A stretch of DNA of 64,000 nt. Origin: Fidelibacterota bacterium (lineage in GTDB: Bacteria; Fidelibacterota; Marinisomatia; Marinisomatales; TCS55). How positions within the stretch are numbered: the stretch's first letter is position 1; each line of letters begins with the position of its first letter. A program made the position numbers and the translations under genes. Shown here piece after piece: positions 16,976-26,336 of the stretch. The notes under the pieces are model-generated. The model did no database searches. It was given only the letters and a program-made list of their open reading frames with translations, and was not told where the DNA came from. The DNA is taken from positions 1 to 64,000 of the forward strand of contig JAPYRG010000002.1 in assembly GCA_029936965.1 (NCBI GenBank). The letters are read 5' to 3'.

Positions 16976-18143
16976 AATTAAAAATAATATATATGAATTA
17001 ATAGCTACTATTCCTTCATATATATTCCTTTTCTTAATAGCCTCTACAGCAATTATCGTTGGAATTGAGTGGGATATATCATGGCACGAAACCATAGGTC
17101 GTGACAAACTATTATCCCCTCCCCATGTTGTAGTGTATATAGGTGGAATAATCTGTGGATTAACATGCGCATATATGGCATTACGACAAACATTTGTAGA
17201 TGAAAACGTATACAATCGATATGTGGTTTTTTGGGGATTTAAAGCTCCTTTTGCTTGCTGGGTATGTATATGGGGAGCAATCGCCATGCTAACATCTGCG
17301 CCATTTGATGATTGGTGGCATAATGCGTATGGATTAGATGTGCAAATAATTAGTCCACCTCATTTAGTACTTGCAGCTGGAATTTTCGCTAATCTTTTGG
17401 GAAGTTTATTTCTTCTCATTGCAGAAAAGAATCTAGCTACAGGTAAACAGAAATATTTTCTTGAACTATTATATATGTATGCTGCGAGTTTAATTGTGGT
17501 ACAATTCTCAATACTACTTACCGAATCAAGCTTCCATAATAAACAACACACTTATGAATTTTTTAAAAATTCATTAATTATATATTCATTTTTGATTGTT
17601 GCTTTTCGAATTGTTGGTGAACACAAATACGCAGCAACAATTATTTCCATGCTCTTTATTATACATCGGTGTATAATAATTTGGATTTTGCCCTTATTTA
17701 AAGCTGAGCCATTATTAGGGCCAATATACAGAGACATTGATCATTATGTTGCCCCATATTTCCCTGTATTAATTGTGATCCCAGCAATCGTTGTCGATAT
17801 AATTCACAACAAATTCCACAAATCAAATAGGATGATTAATGCTGTTATGATGGGAAGTTCCTTCTGTATTATCTTTTTTTTAGTTCAATGGCATTTTTCT
17901 GAATTTCTTTTATCAGAATATGCTAGAAACTGGTTTTTTGCAGGGGATAATACTTTCCCTTATTGGGTTCGAGTAAATGAAAATAATTATAAATTTTGGT
18001 TTCTTGACTGGACCCCATACGGCCAACGAACTGAAATGGAAAGAGTATCTTTTAATAATTTTGGTCTTTTAATTATTTTTACGATTATTTTTTCTTATTT
18101 AGGTGCACGCTTTGGTTTGTGGATAAAAAAAGTAAAACGTTGA
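16959..18143 (+). CDS. Polytopic membrane protein with duplicated WH...SPPH motifs
   Basis: About 10-11 hydrophobic segments in 394 aa (from the ATG at 16959; an upstream TTG at 16950 is also possible). Two copies of one motif are visible: W42-H43-x3-G-x-D-x3-S-P-P-H56 and W120-H121-x3-G-x-D-x4-S-P-P-H135, each just before a hydrophobic helix. The duplicated His pairs look like metal or heme ligands, or an internal repeat. I recall similar uncharacterised proteins in other phyla but no function. It overlaps the 46-aa gene upstream and the next gene (25 nt), so the set is translationally linked. A role in metal handling is inferred from the His-rich partner downstream. Confidence 0.8.
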   Translation: MMNQNRIKNNIYELIATIPSYIFLFLIASTAIIVGIEWDISWHETIGRDKLLSPPHVVVYIGGIICGLTCAYMALRQTFVDENVYNRYVVFWGFKAPFACWVCIWGAIAMLTSAPFDDWWHNAYGLDVQIISPPHLVLAAGIFANLLGSLFLLIAEKNLATGKQKYFLELLYMYAASLIVVQFSILLTESSFHNKQHTYEFFKNSLIIYSFLIVAFRIVGEHKYAATIISMLFIIHRCIIIWILPLFKAEPLLGPIYRDIDHYVAPYFPVLIVIPAIVVDIIHNKFHKSNRMINAVMMGSSFCIIFFLVQWHFSEFLLSEYARNWFFAGDNTFPYWVRVNENNYKFWFLDWTPYGQRTEMERVSFNNFGLLIIFTIIFSYLGARFGLWIKKVKR

Positions 18144-19612
18144 TTAAGATATATATATATATACTATTTTTTCTATTAAGCTTTTTACAAGCAGATATTG
18201 GTCATAATAATGTTGTGTATGAAGGAAAAGCAGGTGAAATACCAATACGTGTTTTTGTTAAGCTACCAGGAGTAGTTCCCGGCCTTGCAGATGTTTCAAT
18301 TAAAATATTTACTGATAATATTCAGAAAGTTACTATTCAACCAAACAAGAAAGATAAAGAGGGGGAAAGTAAATCTCCACCTCCTGATATCGCTAATCCA
18401 GTTAAGGGAGAAAACAATCTGTTTTCTGCCCAATTATGGTTAATGGATTATGGTTCATACAGTCTAGATATACGATTATTTCAAGATCAAAAGGTTCATC
18501 GAGCATCTATACCTGTTACTTCTATGTCTTCAAGAGTACTGGAAATGAGCCAAGCGACTACTGTCTTGTTATCAGCTTTATTGTTATTATTATTCTTTGG
18601 TGCAATTAATATTATTCGGATAGCATATAAAGATAGCACTCAACACCCTGGCGATCAGCCAGATCAGAAACGAATTATTAAGTCATATATTATAAGTGTA
18701 TTAAGTATTATAATTTTTTCAGCAATAATATTTGGTGGAAAACAATGGTGGGATAATATTGATACCGCATATCAAAATAATATTTTTCAAGGATTAGAAA
18801 ATAAAATTGAAATATTAGATAATGGTAAAGAAAAGTTTATGTCTATAGAAATTGTAGATGAATTATGGAAGCAGAACAGAATGTCTGATATTATACCCGA
18901 TCATGGAAAAATTATGCATATCTATCTTATCAGTGATGACTATGAATCTATAGCACATCTTCATCCTTCAAGAACTGAAAATAATGATATCTTTATTGTA
19001 AAAATGCCTCCTGTTAATTTTGGGAGATATTACTTGTTCATGGATGTTACCCATGAAACTGGCTTTTCACATACTATGACAAATAAAATTATTTATAATG
19101 GAGAGAATGTTGTTTTTCGTAATTCAATAGAGAATATTGAAAGAGATATAGATGATTCATGGATATTAAATAGTAATGAAAACAGAATCACATGGAAAGA
19201 TAAAAAATACTCATACAAATCAGGTGATAATATTGATTTAGAGTTTCAGGTTATGAAGGATGGACGACCAACTGTATTAGAACCATATATCAGCATGGGT
19301 GGGCATGCAGCTCTATTAAAAAAAGATCAAACTGTTTTTGTTCATATTCATCCAATAGGAACAATTAGTATGGCATCACAGGAAATGTTTCAAGAAAACT
19401 ATATCCAGAGTATTGTGGATCAAGAAGATATTTGTTTTTTTGGGTTTATTAATGATTCAACTGATAATTATTTTAATGATACATCTCCGAATGGAAAAGT
19501 ATCATTCCCAGCAATCAACCTAGAAAATGCAGGGGAATACGGTTTATGGGTTCAAGTCAAAAGCGCTGGAGAAGTCATTACTCAAAAATTTGATTTTGAA
19601 ATAACACTTTAA
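18119..19612 (+). CDS. Membrane-anchored periplasmic protein with paired HxHP modules
   Basis: 497 aa from a GTG at 18119, chosen for its lysine-rich n-region; a TTG at 18140 overlapping the upstream stop is the alternative. Signal peptide (about 1-25), periplasmic beta domain (26-145), transmembrane helices at about 146-166 and 188-208, then a large periplasmic part. That part holds two similar metal-site-like modules: H262-G-x3-M-H267 ... A-H280-L-H282-P with VTHETGFSH (312-318), and GGH396-A ... V-H409-I-H411-P followed by IGTISM. Such HxHP and Met patterns resemble YtkA/CopC-type copper proteins. Copper binding is inference. Confidence 0.75.
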   Translation: MDKKSKTLIKIYIYILFFLLSFLQADIGHNNVVYEGKAGEIPIRVFVKLPGVVPGLADVSIKIFTDNIQKVTIQPNKKDKEGESKSPPPDIANPVKGENNLFSAQLWLMDYGSYSLDIRLFQDQKVHRASIPVTSMSSRVLEMSQATTVLLSALLLLLFFGAINIIRIAYKDSTQHPGDQPDQKRIIKSYIISVLSIIIFSAIIFGGKQWWDNIDTAYQNNIFQGLENKIEILDNGKEKFMSIEIVDELWKQNRMSDIIPDHGKIMHIYLISDDYESIAHLHPSRTENNDIFIVKMPPVNFGRYYLFMDVTHETGFSHTMTNKIIYNGENVVFRNSIENIERDIDDSWILNSNENRITWKDKKYSYKSGDNIDLEFQVMKDGRPTVLEPYISMGGHAALLKKDQTVFVHIHPIGTISMASQEMFQENYIQSIVDQEDICFFGFINDSTDNYFNDTSPNGKVSFPAINLENAGEYGLWVQVKSAGEVITQKFDFEITL

Positions 19613-19627
19613 TCAAATTACAGACTT

Positions 19628-21778
19628 ATGAGATTTAAAAGACGGTTTCTTCTATTTTTCGTTTTCCATTTTCTTATCAAGGCCCAGAGTGACCCTGTTA
19701 ATCGTAAGAATTTTCAAATTGAAATTTCACCTACAAATGAAGAAATAATAATTGATGGTGATAAAAATGAAGAAGTCTGGAAAACTTGTCCTGTAATTAA
19801 AGATTTCTTTAGAATAACTCCTGTTGATACAGGTTATGCAAGCGCTCAAACCGAAGTTCAACTTACTTATGACAATAACTATTTATATGCTGCAATAATA
19901 TGTTATGATAAAATAATCGGCAACCGTCCAATAGAATCTTTGCGAAGAGATTTCAATTTTCCTAAAAATGATAATTTTATCATATTTATGGATACATATA
20001 ATGATCAAACAAATGGGTTTGCATTTGGGGTATCTGCTGCAGGAGCTCAATGGGATGGTCTCCAAGCAGATGGTGGTGATGTATCATTAGATTGGGATTG
20101 CAAATGGTATTCTGCAGTAAAACAATATGAAGATCATTGGATAGCAGAATTTGCAATTCCATTTAGGAGTATACGTTATCAAGAAGATGTTGATGAATGG
20201 GGAATTAACTTTAGTCGATTTTCACTCTTAGAAAATGAGAAATCTGCGTGGGCACCAGTCCCACGGCAATTTAAATCATCGACACTGGCCTTTACAGGAA
20301 CACTGAAATGGGAAAATTCTCCTCCATCATTAGGTACTAGATTTTCAATAATTCCATATGTTTCCAGTCAAGCATTTGAAAATATTGATGCTGGAGAAAA
20401 GATTAGTTCAAATAGTAATTTTGGATTGGACGGAAAGATCACATTATCAACATCGTTAAATGTAGATCTAACTGTTAATCCAGACTTTTCTCAAGTTGAA
20501 GTAGATAAACAAAGAACAAATTTGGATCGATTTGAATTATTTTTTCCTGAAAAACGACAATTTTTTTTAGAAAACAGCGATCTTTTTGCAAGTCTAGGGA
20601 ATAAACATATAAGGCCATTCTTTTCTAGAAGAATAGGTTTTAATAGCCCCGTAAAAATTGGTGCAAGAATTAGTGGTAAAATTGGTTCAATTTACCGTTT
20701 AGGTATTATGAATGTACAAACAGAACCTGGGGATGATAATCTATCTAGTTTTTTTACAGTTGCAACGATACAGCGAAAAATATTTTCTCGCTCAAGTCTA
20801 AGTACATTTATCGTTAATAAAGATATAGATAATATAGATGACAATAATAGTTCTTATAATAGAATAGTAGGTGTTGATTTTAATCTTGCAAGTGCTGACA
20901 ATTTATGGACTGGTAAAGCCTTTTATCATCATTCATTTTATAAGAATGCAGCCAATAAACCATTTGCAACTACAGGTTCAATAAAGTATAACAATGGCGT
21001 ATTATCTGCTGATATAGATTATTCTTTTGTAGGCTCCGGATATGAAGCAGAAGTGGGCTTTGTTAAGAGGAATGGTTATCATCAATTTAGACCAAAATTT
21101 GAGTATAAATTTTATCCGAATAAAGGATCAATTCAAAACCATGGTCCATCCATTAAACTTGATACATTTGTAGATGAAGATTTTGATTTAACTGATCAAG
21201 AAATTGAAATTAAATACATTATTAATTGGCAGAATCGGAGCAAATTTACATTTGACTTAGAAAATGGGTATGTCAAACTATTAAGTCCTTTTGATCCTAC
21301 AAATACAGGAGGAGACACTCTTTCTACCGGCACCGATTATCAATGGAATGAGTTTTCTATAAACTATGTTTCTGATGCAAGAAAAGTGCTAAACTTTAGT
21401 TCTAATATCCGGTACGGTGGTTATTATAATGGGAAAAAGTTGTCTATTAATGGAAATTTAAATTATAGATTTCAACCTTATATAAATTTATCTATAAACA
21501 CAACATATGATAAAATTGAGCTACCTGATCCATTTAAAGATGTGGACTTTGTATTATTTGGTCCAAGCTTAGATCTAACTTTTACCAATAAATTATTTAT
21601 TACGACCTTTATTCAATATAATGATCAAACAGATAATATTAATATCAACTTTCGTTTTCAATGGAGATTTGCGCCAGTTTCAGACTTGTTTATTGTGTAT
21701 ACAAATAATTCATATCCTGAAAATTTTCAAATTAAAGATAAAGCTTTGGTCGCAAAAATATCATATTGGTTTAATTAA
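19628..21778 (+). CDS. DUF5916 outer-membrane protein with CBM9-like domain
   Basis: Signal peptide (about 1-20) followed by a carbohydrate-binding family 9-like domain (about 28-230) with IDGDKNEEVWKTC and LYAAIICYD, then a DUF5916 region (about 240-716) predicted to be an outer-membrane barrel: alternating aromatic strands, the family segment FPEKRQFFLENSDLFA (about 311-326), and a C-terminal ISYWFN ending in strand-like residues. The 716-aa length is in the family range. These proteins are common in FCB-group bacteria, with no established substrate. It starts 15 nt after the histidine-motif protein and precedes mutM by 2 nt, so it may belong to the same transcript. Confidence 0.85.
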   Translation: MRFKRRFLLFFVFHFLIKAQSDPVNRKNFQIEISPTNEEIIIDGDKNEEVWKTCPVIKDFFRITPVDTGYASAQTEVQLTYDNNYLYAAIICYDKIIGNRPIESLRRDFNFPKNDNFIIFMDTYNDQTNGFAFGVSAAGAQWDGLQADGGDVSLDWDCKWYSAVKQYEDHWIAEFAIPFRSIRYQEDVDEWGINFSRFSLLENEKSAWAPVPRQFKSSTLAFTGTLKWENSPPSLGTRFSIIPYVSSQAFENIDAGEKISSNSNFGLDGKITLSTSLNVDLTVNPDFSQVEVDKQRTNLDRFELFFPEKRQFFLENSDLFASLGNKHIRPFFSRRIGFNSPVKIGARISGKIGSIYRLGIMNVQTEPGDDNLSSFFTVATIQRKIFSRSSLSTFIVNKDIDNIDDNNSSYNRIVGVDFNLASADNLWTGKAFYHHSFYKNAANKPFATTGSIKYNNGVLSADIDYSFVGSGYEAEVGFVKRNGYHQFRPKFEYKFYPNKGSIQNHGPSIKLDTFVDEDFDLTDQEIEIKYIINWQNRSKFTFDLENGYVKLLSPFDPTNTGGDTLSTGTDYQWNEFSINYVSDARKVLNFSSNIRYGGYYNGKKLSINGNLNYRFQPYINLSINTTYDKIELPDPFKDVDFVLFGPSLDLTFTNKLFITTFIQYNDQTDNININFRFQWRFAPVSDLFIVYTNNSYPENFQIKDKALVAKISYWFN

Positions 21779-21780
21779 TT

Positions 21781-22596
21781 ATGCCTGAACTACCTGAAGT
21801 TGAAACTGTTGTCCAATCAATTCGTGACAAGCTTATTGGAAATGAATTTAGAAATATTGAAATACGGTGGCCAAAGGTATTATTTAATTTTTCCAAATCT
21901 GAATTTTTAAACAATTTAATTAAAAGAAAAATTCAACGTGTTGAGCGAAGAGCAAAATTTATTATAATAGGATTTAATAAGGATATCCTTGCCATTCATT
22001 TGCGAATGACTGGTAAACTCTATTTCCAAAATGATCTTCCTCAAAAAAAACATATTTCAGTTATCATTACAATGAATAATGGTAGTTATTTCATTTTTGA
22101 GGACACAAGAAAATTTGGAAAATTTTATTATTATAAATCACAGGATTATCTAAATAATAAACTGGGAATAGAACCTTTGAGCAATAAATTGAATGATCGT
22201 TCGCTAATAAATATTTTACATAATAAAAAAAGGATGATAAAAGCATTGTTGTTAGATCAAAATATTATTGCTGGATTGGGAAATATATATGTTGATGAGT
22301 GCCTATGGAAAAGCAATATTCATCCGGAAACTACTTCAAATAAAATTTCTGGAAAAAATATTACAATATTGTGTAAAGCAATTAAAACAACCTTGCGGTC
22401 ATCAATAAATGCACAAGGTACAACGGTTGTTGATTTTACTTTTCTAAATGGTCAATCTGGGAAGTATTCTGATCAGCTGAATATATTTCGTAGACAAGGA
22501 GATTCTTGTCCTAAATGTTCTGAAATTATTAGAAAGAAAAAAGTGGCTGGACGCGGAACTCATTTTTGTCCTAAATGCCAAGTGAAAAGATATTAG
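21781..22596 (+). CDS. mutM: Formamidopyrimidine-DNA glycosylase
   Basis: Base-excision repair enzyme removing 8-oxoguanine and formamidopyrimidines, with AP-lyase activity. The mature N-terminus MPELPEVETV supplies the catalytic Pro2 and Glu3. The helix-two-turn-helix region (GLGNIYVDECLW) and the C-terminal zinc finger (CPKC-x16-CPKC, with the conserved GRGTHFCPKCQ) are complete. The 271-aa length is standard. It follows the DUF5916 gene by 2 nt. Together with mutY at 61525 it forms the oxidised-guanine repair set in this window, though the two are far apart. Confidence 0.97.
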   Translation: MPELPEVETVVQSIRDKLIGNEFRNIEIRWPKVLFNFSKSEFLNNLIKRKIQRVERRAKFIIIGFNKDILAIHLRMTGKLYFQNDLPQKKHISVIITMNNGSYFIFEDTRKFGKFYYYKSQDYLNNKLGIEPLSNKLNDRSLINILHNKKRMIKALLLDQNIIAGLGNIYVDECLWKSNIHPETTSNKISGKNITILCKAIKTTLRSSINAQGTTVVDFTFLNGQSGKYSDQLNIFRRQGDSCPKCSEIIRKKKVAGRGTHFCPKCQVKRY

Positions 22597-22731
22597 AAAT
22601 TTAAACTTATGGTTATTTCCTCAATCCATTTATTATTTTTTTCTTCAGTATTTATTATCTTAATCTATGATAAAAAATTATTAAGTGTGATCTTTGGAGA
22701 AATATTAATTTTTCATGTAAATTAACAGCCT

Positions 22732-23247
22732 ATGAGCCAACAATTGAAAACAAAACAAATACTTGTTCTGAACATTTTCCTAATTGGCTTTCTCTTTTCG
22801 CAAACGCGAGAGTATATAGAATCAGTTCATGAAAATGGAATGCCAAAAATTGTAACAGTAGTTAAAGAATCTAAAAATAAAATTATAGTTATGAAGCGCA
22901 CCTATTGGTATGCAAATGGTCAAAAACAAAAAGAAGGCACATATCAAAATGGACTCTGGAATGGAAAATGGACATATTGGAATAAAAAAGGTGTACGTTA
23001 TGCTGAAGGACAATTTAAAAATGGAAAACTACATGGAACATATAACTGGTATTACGATAGTGGGAAAAAATTCAAACAGGAAGAGTTTAAAAACGGCATT
23101 CGTAATGGTAAAAGCGTTCAATGGTATGAAGAGGGGTGGAAACAAATTGAGGGTGAATATGTTGAGGGAAAACGATTTGGGAAATGGATTTTCTATAATG
23201 AAGATAGAAGTGTAGATGTTGAAAAGCTTTTTGGAGAAGAAATCTAA
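22732..23247 (+). CDS. Exported MORN-repeat protein (MORN_2/YwqK-like)
   Basis: Signal peptide (about 1-26, LNIFLIGFLFSQ) and then five or so MORN_2-type repeats of about 22 residues, with the pattern Y-x-N-G-x-x-x-x-G-x-(W/Y)-x-x-(Y/W), such as YQNGLWNGKWTYW, FKNGKLHGTYNWY and FKNGIRNGKSVQWY. Such repeats form extended beta hairpins; YwqK-family proteins in Bacteroidetes carry them, with roles mostly unknown. The preceding 135 nt and following 171 nt contain no gene that I can see. Confidence 0.8.
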   Translation: MSQQLKTKQILVLNIFLIGFLFSQTREYIESVHENGMPKIVTVVKESKNKIIVMKRTYWYANGQKQKEGTYQNGLWNGKWTYWNKKGVRYAEGQFKNGKLHGTYNWYYDSGKKFKQEEFKNGIRNGKSVQWYEEGWKQIEGEYVEGKRFGKWIFYNEDRSVDVEKLFGEEI

Positions 23248-23418
23248 TTTATTGATAAATTTTATTTCAAAATTCTTTGTATAAAAAATTTCTCTTAAAT
23301 GTTTGCGAAAGTTATTAGATATTATGAACTTCTAGCCTATCAAAACTATTTTACAAGTTGAATATTTTACATAAATATATTTTTAAATCTAAAAACAATA
23401 TACACAGGGAGTAAAATA

Positions 23419-26271
23419 ATGAAAAATCAAATTTTTCTATTCTCATTAATGTTAGCAATTCCTCTTGCAATTTTTGCGCAAGATGATGCGGTAGTTGAAG
23501 AAGCAGCTGTTGAAGAAGCTGTTTGGGGAGAAACAGGAACGGTTGCAGGTTCTGTCAGAGATGTTACTACTGGAGGCGCCTTGCCAGGTGCTAATGTTGT
23601 CGTTGAAGGTACAGATCTTGGAGCTGCTGCTGATGAATCTGGTTCATTTGTCATTGAAAATGTGCCTGCTGGTCCCTATACAGTAACAGCCTCTGTAATG
23701 GGTTTCAACTCATCTAGCGAAACAGTTACTGTTGGAACAGGAACTACAGTTCTCAATTTTTCACTAGCTACATCTGTTTTGCAAATGAGTGGCTTAGAAG
23801 TTTTAGCCTCTCGCGCTGGTGAGAATACTCCAGTAGCATATTCTAATGTTAGTAAGGCTGATATGGAATTTCGTCTTGGATCACAAGATATTCCAATGGC
23901 GTTGAATACTACACCTAGCGTATATGCTACAGCACAAGGTGGTGGTGCAGGAGATGCCCGTGTAAACGTTCGTGGATTTGACCAACGAAACGTTGCTGTT
24001 ATGATCAATGGTGTACCTCAAAATGATATGGAAAATGGATGGGTATATTGGTCTAATTGGGATGGGGTTGGTGATGTAACTTCATCTATTCAGATGCAAC
24101 GAGGACTCAGTGCTGTAAACCTTGCTGCGCCATCAATAGGTGGTACAATGAATGTTATTACTGATCCTACAGCAATGGAAGCCGGTGGAATGTTCAAACA
24201 AGAGCTTGGCGCAGGTAATTTCTTAAAAACAACAGCAAACTATAGCACGGGTTTATTAAATGACACGTACGCATTGAGTGCTACTATTGTTAGAAAAACT
24301 GGTGATGGTGTAATTGATAAACAATGGACAGATGCCTGGGCGTATTATATTGGTGCAAGTTATGCTGTAAATGAAAACAATCGCTTAGAATTATACGCGA
24401 TTGGTGCTCCACAGCGTCATGGTCAAAATCTATGGAAGCAAAATGCTGCAGCTTATAGCCATGATTTTGCAAAAAATGATTTGGGTTATACTCAAGCGGC
24501 ACTAGATAAGTTTGATGAATCTGGTTCTCATGATCTACAGCCTGGTGCTGAAAGCGGCAGGTTCTATAGCGAAAATTGGGCTAAGGTTAGTTCTTCGTAT
24601 ACTGGACAACAGTATTATTATATGTATGGTGCGAAAACAGTAGATCGTCATGACCCTAACTTTATTAATGAACGTGAAAATTATTTTCATAAACCACTAG
24701 TAAACTTGAATCATTTTATGTCTATTAATGATCAAATGAGACTATCCTCTGTTTTTTACTGGTCTGGTGGTTCTGGTGGTGGCTCAGGTACTCATAGAAA
24801 TAATGATGGCTTCATATGGGATTATTCTGGTCCTTCTCGTGTTTTCGATCTAGATGCAACGATTGCTATGAACCAAAGTGCTGAGACTAGAAAAGGTGAA
24901 GAGAAAGGCCTTGGTGAGTCAGATGCAATAATCAGAAATAGTATAAATAGACAAGATACATATGGCCTTATTTCTAAGCTTAGTTATGATTTAAATGCTG
25001 AGACTACTCTTGAAGTTGGCCTTGACTGGAGAACTGCTGAAATCGAGCATGCCCGTGAAGTACGTGACTTATTAGGTGGTGACTATTTTGTTGAGACACA
25101 TGATGAGAACCGTTCGAGTGGATATCAAGCAGGATTAGGTGATATTATTGTCTATCATAATACAAATACCGTGGATTGGCTTGGATTTTTTGCTCAAGGT
25201 AATTATACAAAAGATGCATTATCCGCTTATGGTATGGCTGGATTTTCTTCAATTACTTACACGCACCAGAATTTCTTTCTTGCTGGTAAACCAAAGTTTG
25301 AAGCAGATCCAATTTCTGCTATGCAGTTCAAAGCTGGTGTTATGTATGACATGGGAAGCGCAATGTCCATGTTGAGTGCAATTCCTGTTGTTGGCAAGGT
25401 TGGTGAACAAGCTAAGGTTTTTGTGAATGTTGGAAATGTAGAAAAAGTTCCTATTCTTGATAATGTTATTGATGATAATAATGGTACAATATCCACAGAT
25501 CCTCTTAATGAAACGTTTACTAGCTTTGAAGCGGGTTTAAAATTGAGATCTGATGATGGTTCCATGTGGGGAAATGTAAATTTTTATAATACTCAATGGA
25601 AGGATCGTAATCAAGTTAAATATGTTGCATCAGGTTCAAGTGATGGTGCTGACGCAATGGTTTTCTTAACAGGTGTTGGCCAAAGCCACCAAGGTGTAGA
25701 ATTTGAAGCTAATGCACAATTGAGTGACATGGTGAGTCTTATGGGTGTCGCATCATTTGGTACATGGCAACATGATGGTGATGCAAGTGGTACCTATAAG
25801 AATTATGACACTGGTGAACAAGCTAAATATGACTATGCGCTTGACGGACTACGTATTGGCGATCAACCTCAATGGAGTGTGGTTTTAGGCCCAACATTAA
25901 CTCCTATGGAGGGCGCTAAAGTACAAGCATTGTGGGGCAAATATGCTCGTCATTTTGCTGCCTGGGGTCCATCAAGTCGTGAGTATGATGGTTCAGATGC
26001 AGATGCAGATAGAAATCAATCGTGGGAAACTCCTGGATACAGCAAAGTGGATCTACATGCATATTACGATCTTAATGTATCTGGATATGATTTAACTTTA
26101 TTCCTACATGTATTCAATGCTTTAGATGCTGTTTATGTTCAAGATGCAGTGGATAATAGTAGCTATAATGGTTATTACAGCAATGAAACTGGAAGACATA
26201 ATGCAATGACAGCTGAAGTATTCCTTGGTGCTCCAAGATACTTTAATGCTGGTCTAACATTTAGGTTCTAA
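23419..26271 (+). CDS. TonB-dependent outer-membrane receptor
   Basis: A 950-aa outer-membrane transporter. Signal peptide (1-20, ending IFAQ), a short acidic Ala/Glu-rich linker, a carboxypeptidase-regulatory-like domain (about 38-115; GSVRDVTTGGALPGANVVVEG), a TonB plug (about 130-255; VNVRGFDQRNVAVMINGVPQNDM) and a beta barrel ending in GLTFRF with terminal Phe. AGGGAG (23406-23411) lies 7 nt before the ATG. Codons are more GC-rich than in neighbours, as expected of a highly expressed gene. No SusD partner follows, so it is not a typical polysaccharide-utilisation pair; substrate unknown. A strong terminator follows. Confidence 0.94.
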   Translation: MKNQIFLFSLMLAIPLAIFAQDDAVVEEAAVEEAVWGETGTVAGSVRDVTTGGALPGANVVVEGTDLGAAADESGSFVIENVPAGPYTVTASVMGFNSSSETVTVGTGTTVLNFSLATSVLQMSGLEVLASRAGENTPVAYSNVSKADMEFRLGSQDIPMALNTTPSVYATAQGGGAGDARVNVRGFDQRNVAVMINGVPQNDMENGWVYWSNWDGVGDVTSSIQMQRGLSAVNLAAPSIGGTMNVITDPTAMEAGGMFKQELGAGNFLKTTANYSTGLLNDTYALSATIVRKTGDGVIDKQWTDAWAYYIGASYAVNENNRLELYAIGAPQRHGQNLWKQNAAAYSHDFAKNDLGYTQAALDKFDESGSHDLQPGAESGRFYSENWAKVSSSYTGQQYYYMYGAKTVDRHDPNFINERENYFHKPLVNLNHFMSINDQMRLSSVFYWSGGSGGGSGTHRNNDGFIWDYSGPSRVFDLDATIAMNQSAETRKGEEKGLGESDAIIRNSINRQDTYGLISKLSYDLNAETTLEVGLDWRTAEIEHAREVRDLLGGDYFVETHDENRSSGYQAGLGDIIVYHNTNTVDWLGFFAQGNYTKDALSAYGMAGFSSITYTHQNFFLAGKPKFEADPISAMQFKAGVMYDMGSAMSMLSAIPVVGKVGEQAKVFVNVGNVEKVPILDNVIDDNNGTISTDPLNETFTSFEAGLKLRSDDGSMWGNVNFYNTQWKDRNQVKYVASGSSDGADAMVFLTGVGQSHQGVEFEANAQLSDMVSLMGVASFGTWQHDGDASGTYKNYDTGEQAKYDYALDGLRIGDQPQWSVVLGPTLTPMEGAKVQALWGKYARHFAAWGPSSREYDGSDADADRNQSWETPGYSKVDLHAYYDLNVSGYDLTLFLHVFNALDAVYVQDAVDNSSYNGYYSNETGRHNAMTAEVFLGAPRYFNAGLTFRF

Positions 26272-26299
26272 TTAATATAATAAATTAACTAGATGTAAT

Positions 26300-26329
26300 A
26301 AAAAAGCCCCTTCATTGGGGCTTTTTTTT
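26300..26329. terminator. Bidirectional intrinsic terminator
   Basis: AAAAAAGCCCC, a 6-nt loop TTCATT, then GGGGC followed by eight Ts. Read from the other strand, the stem is again followed by a T-run (from the six As). It serves the TonB receptor on the plus strand and the convergent gene at 26337 on the minus strand. Confidence 0.93.
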
Positions 26330-26336
26330 GCTATGA

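Noticed and set aside
22910..23215. 101-aa frame overlapping the MORN-repeat gene on the same strand
   Set aside because: A +1-frame read of the repeat gene; its repetitive Gly/Lys/Asn pattern merely mirrors the MORN repeats.
23427..25565. Several open frames antisense to the TonB receptor
   Set aside because: Compositionally biased shadows of a GC-richer gene; none has a plausible start signal or domain.
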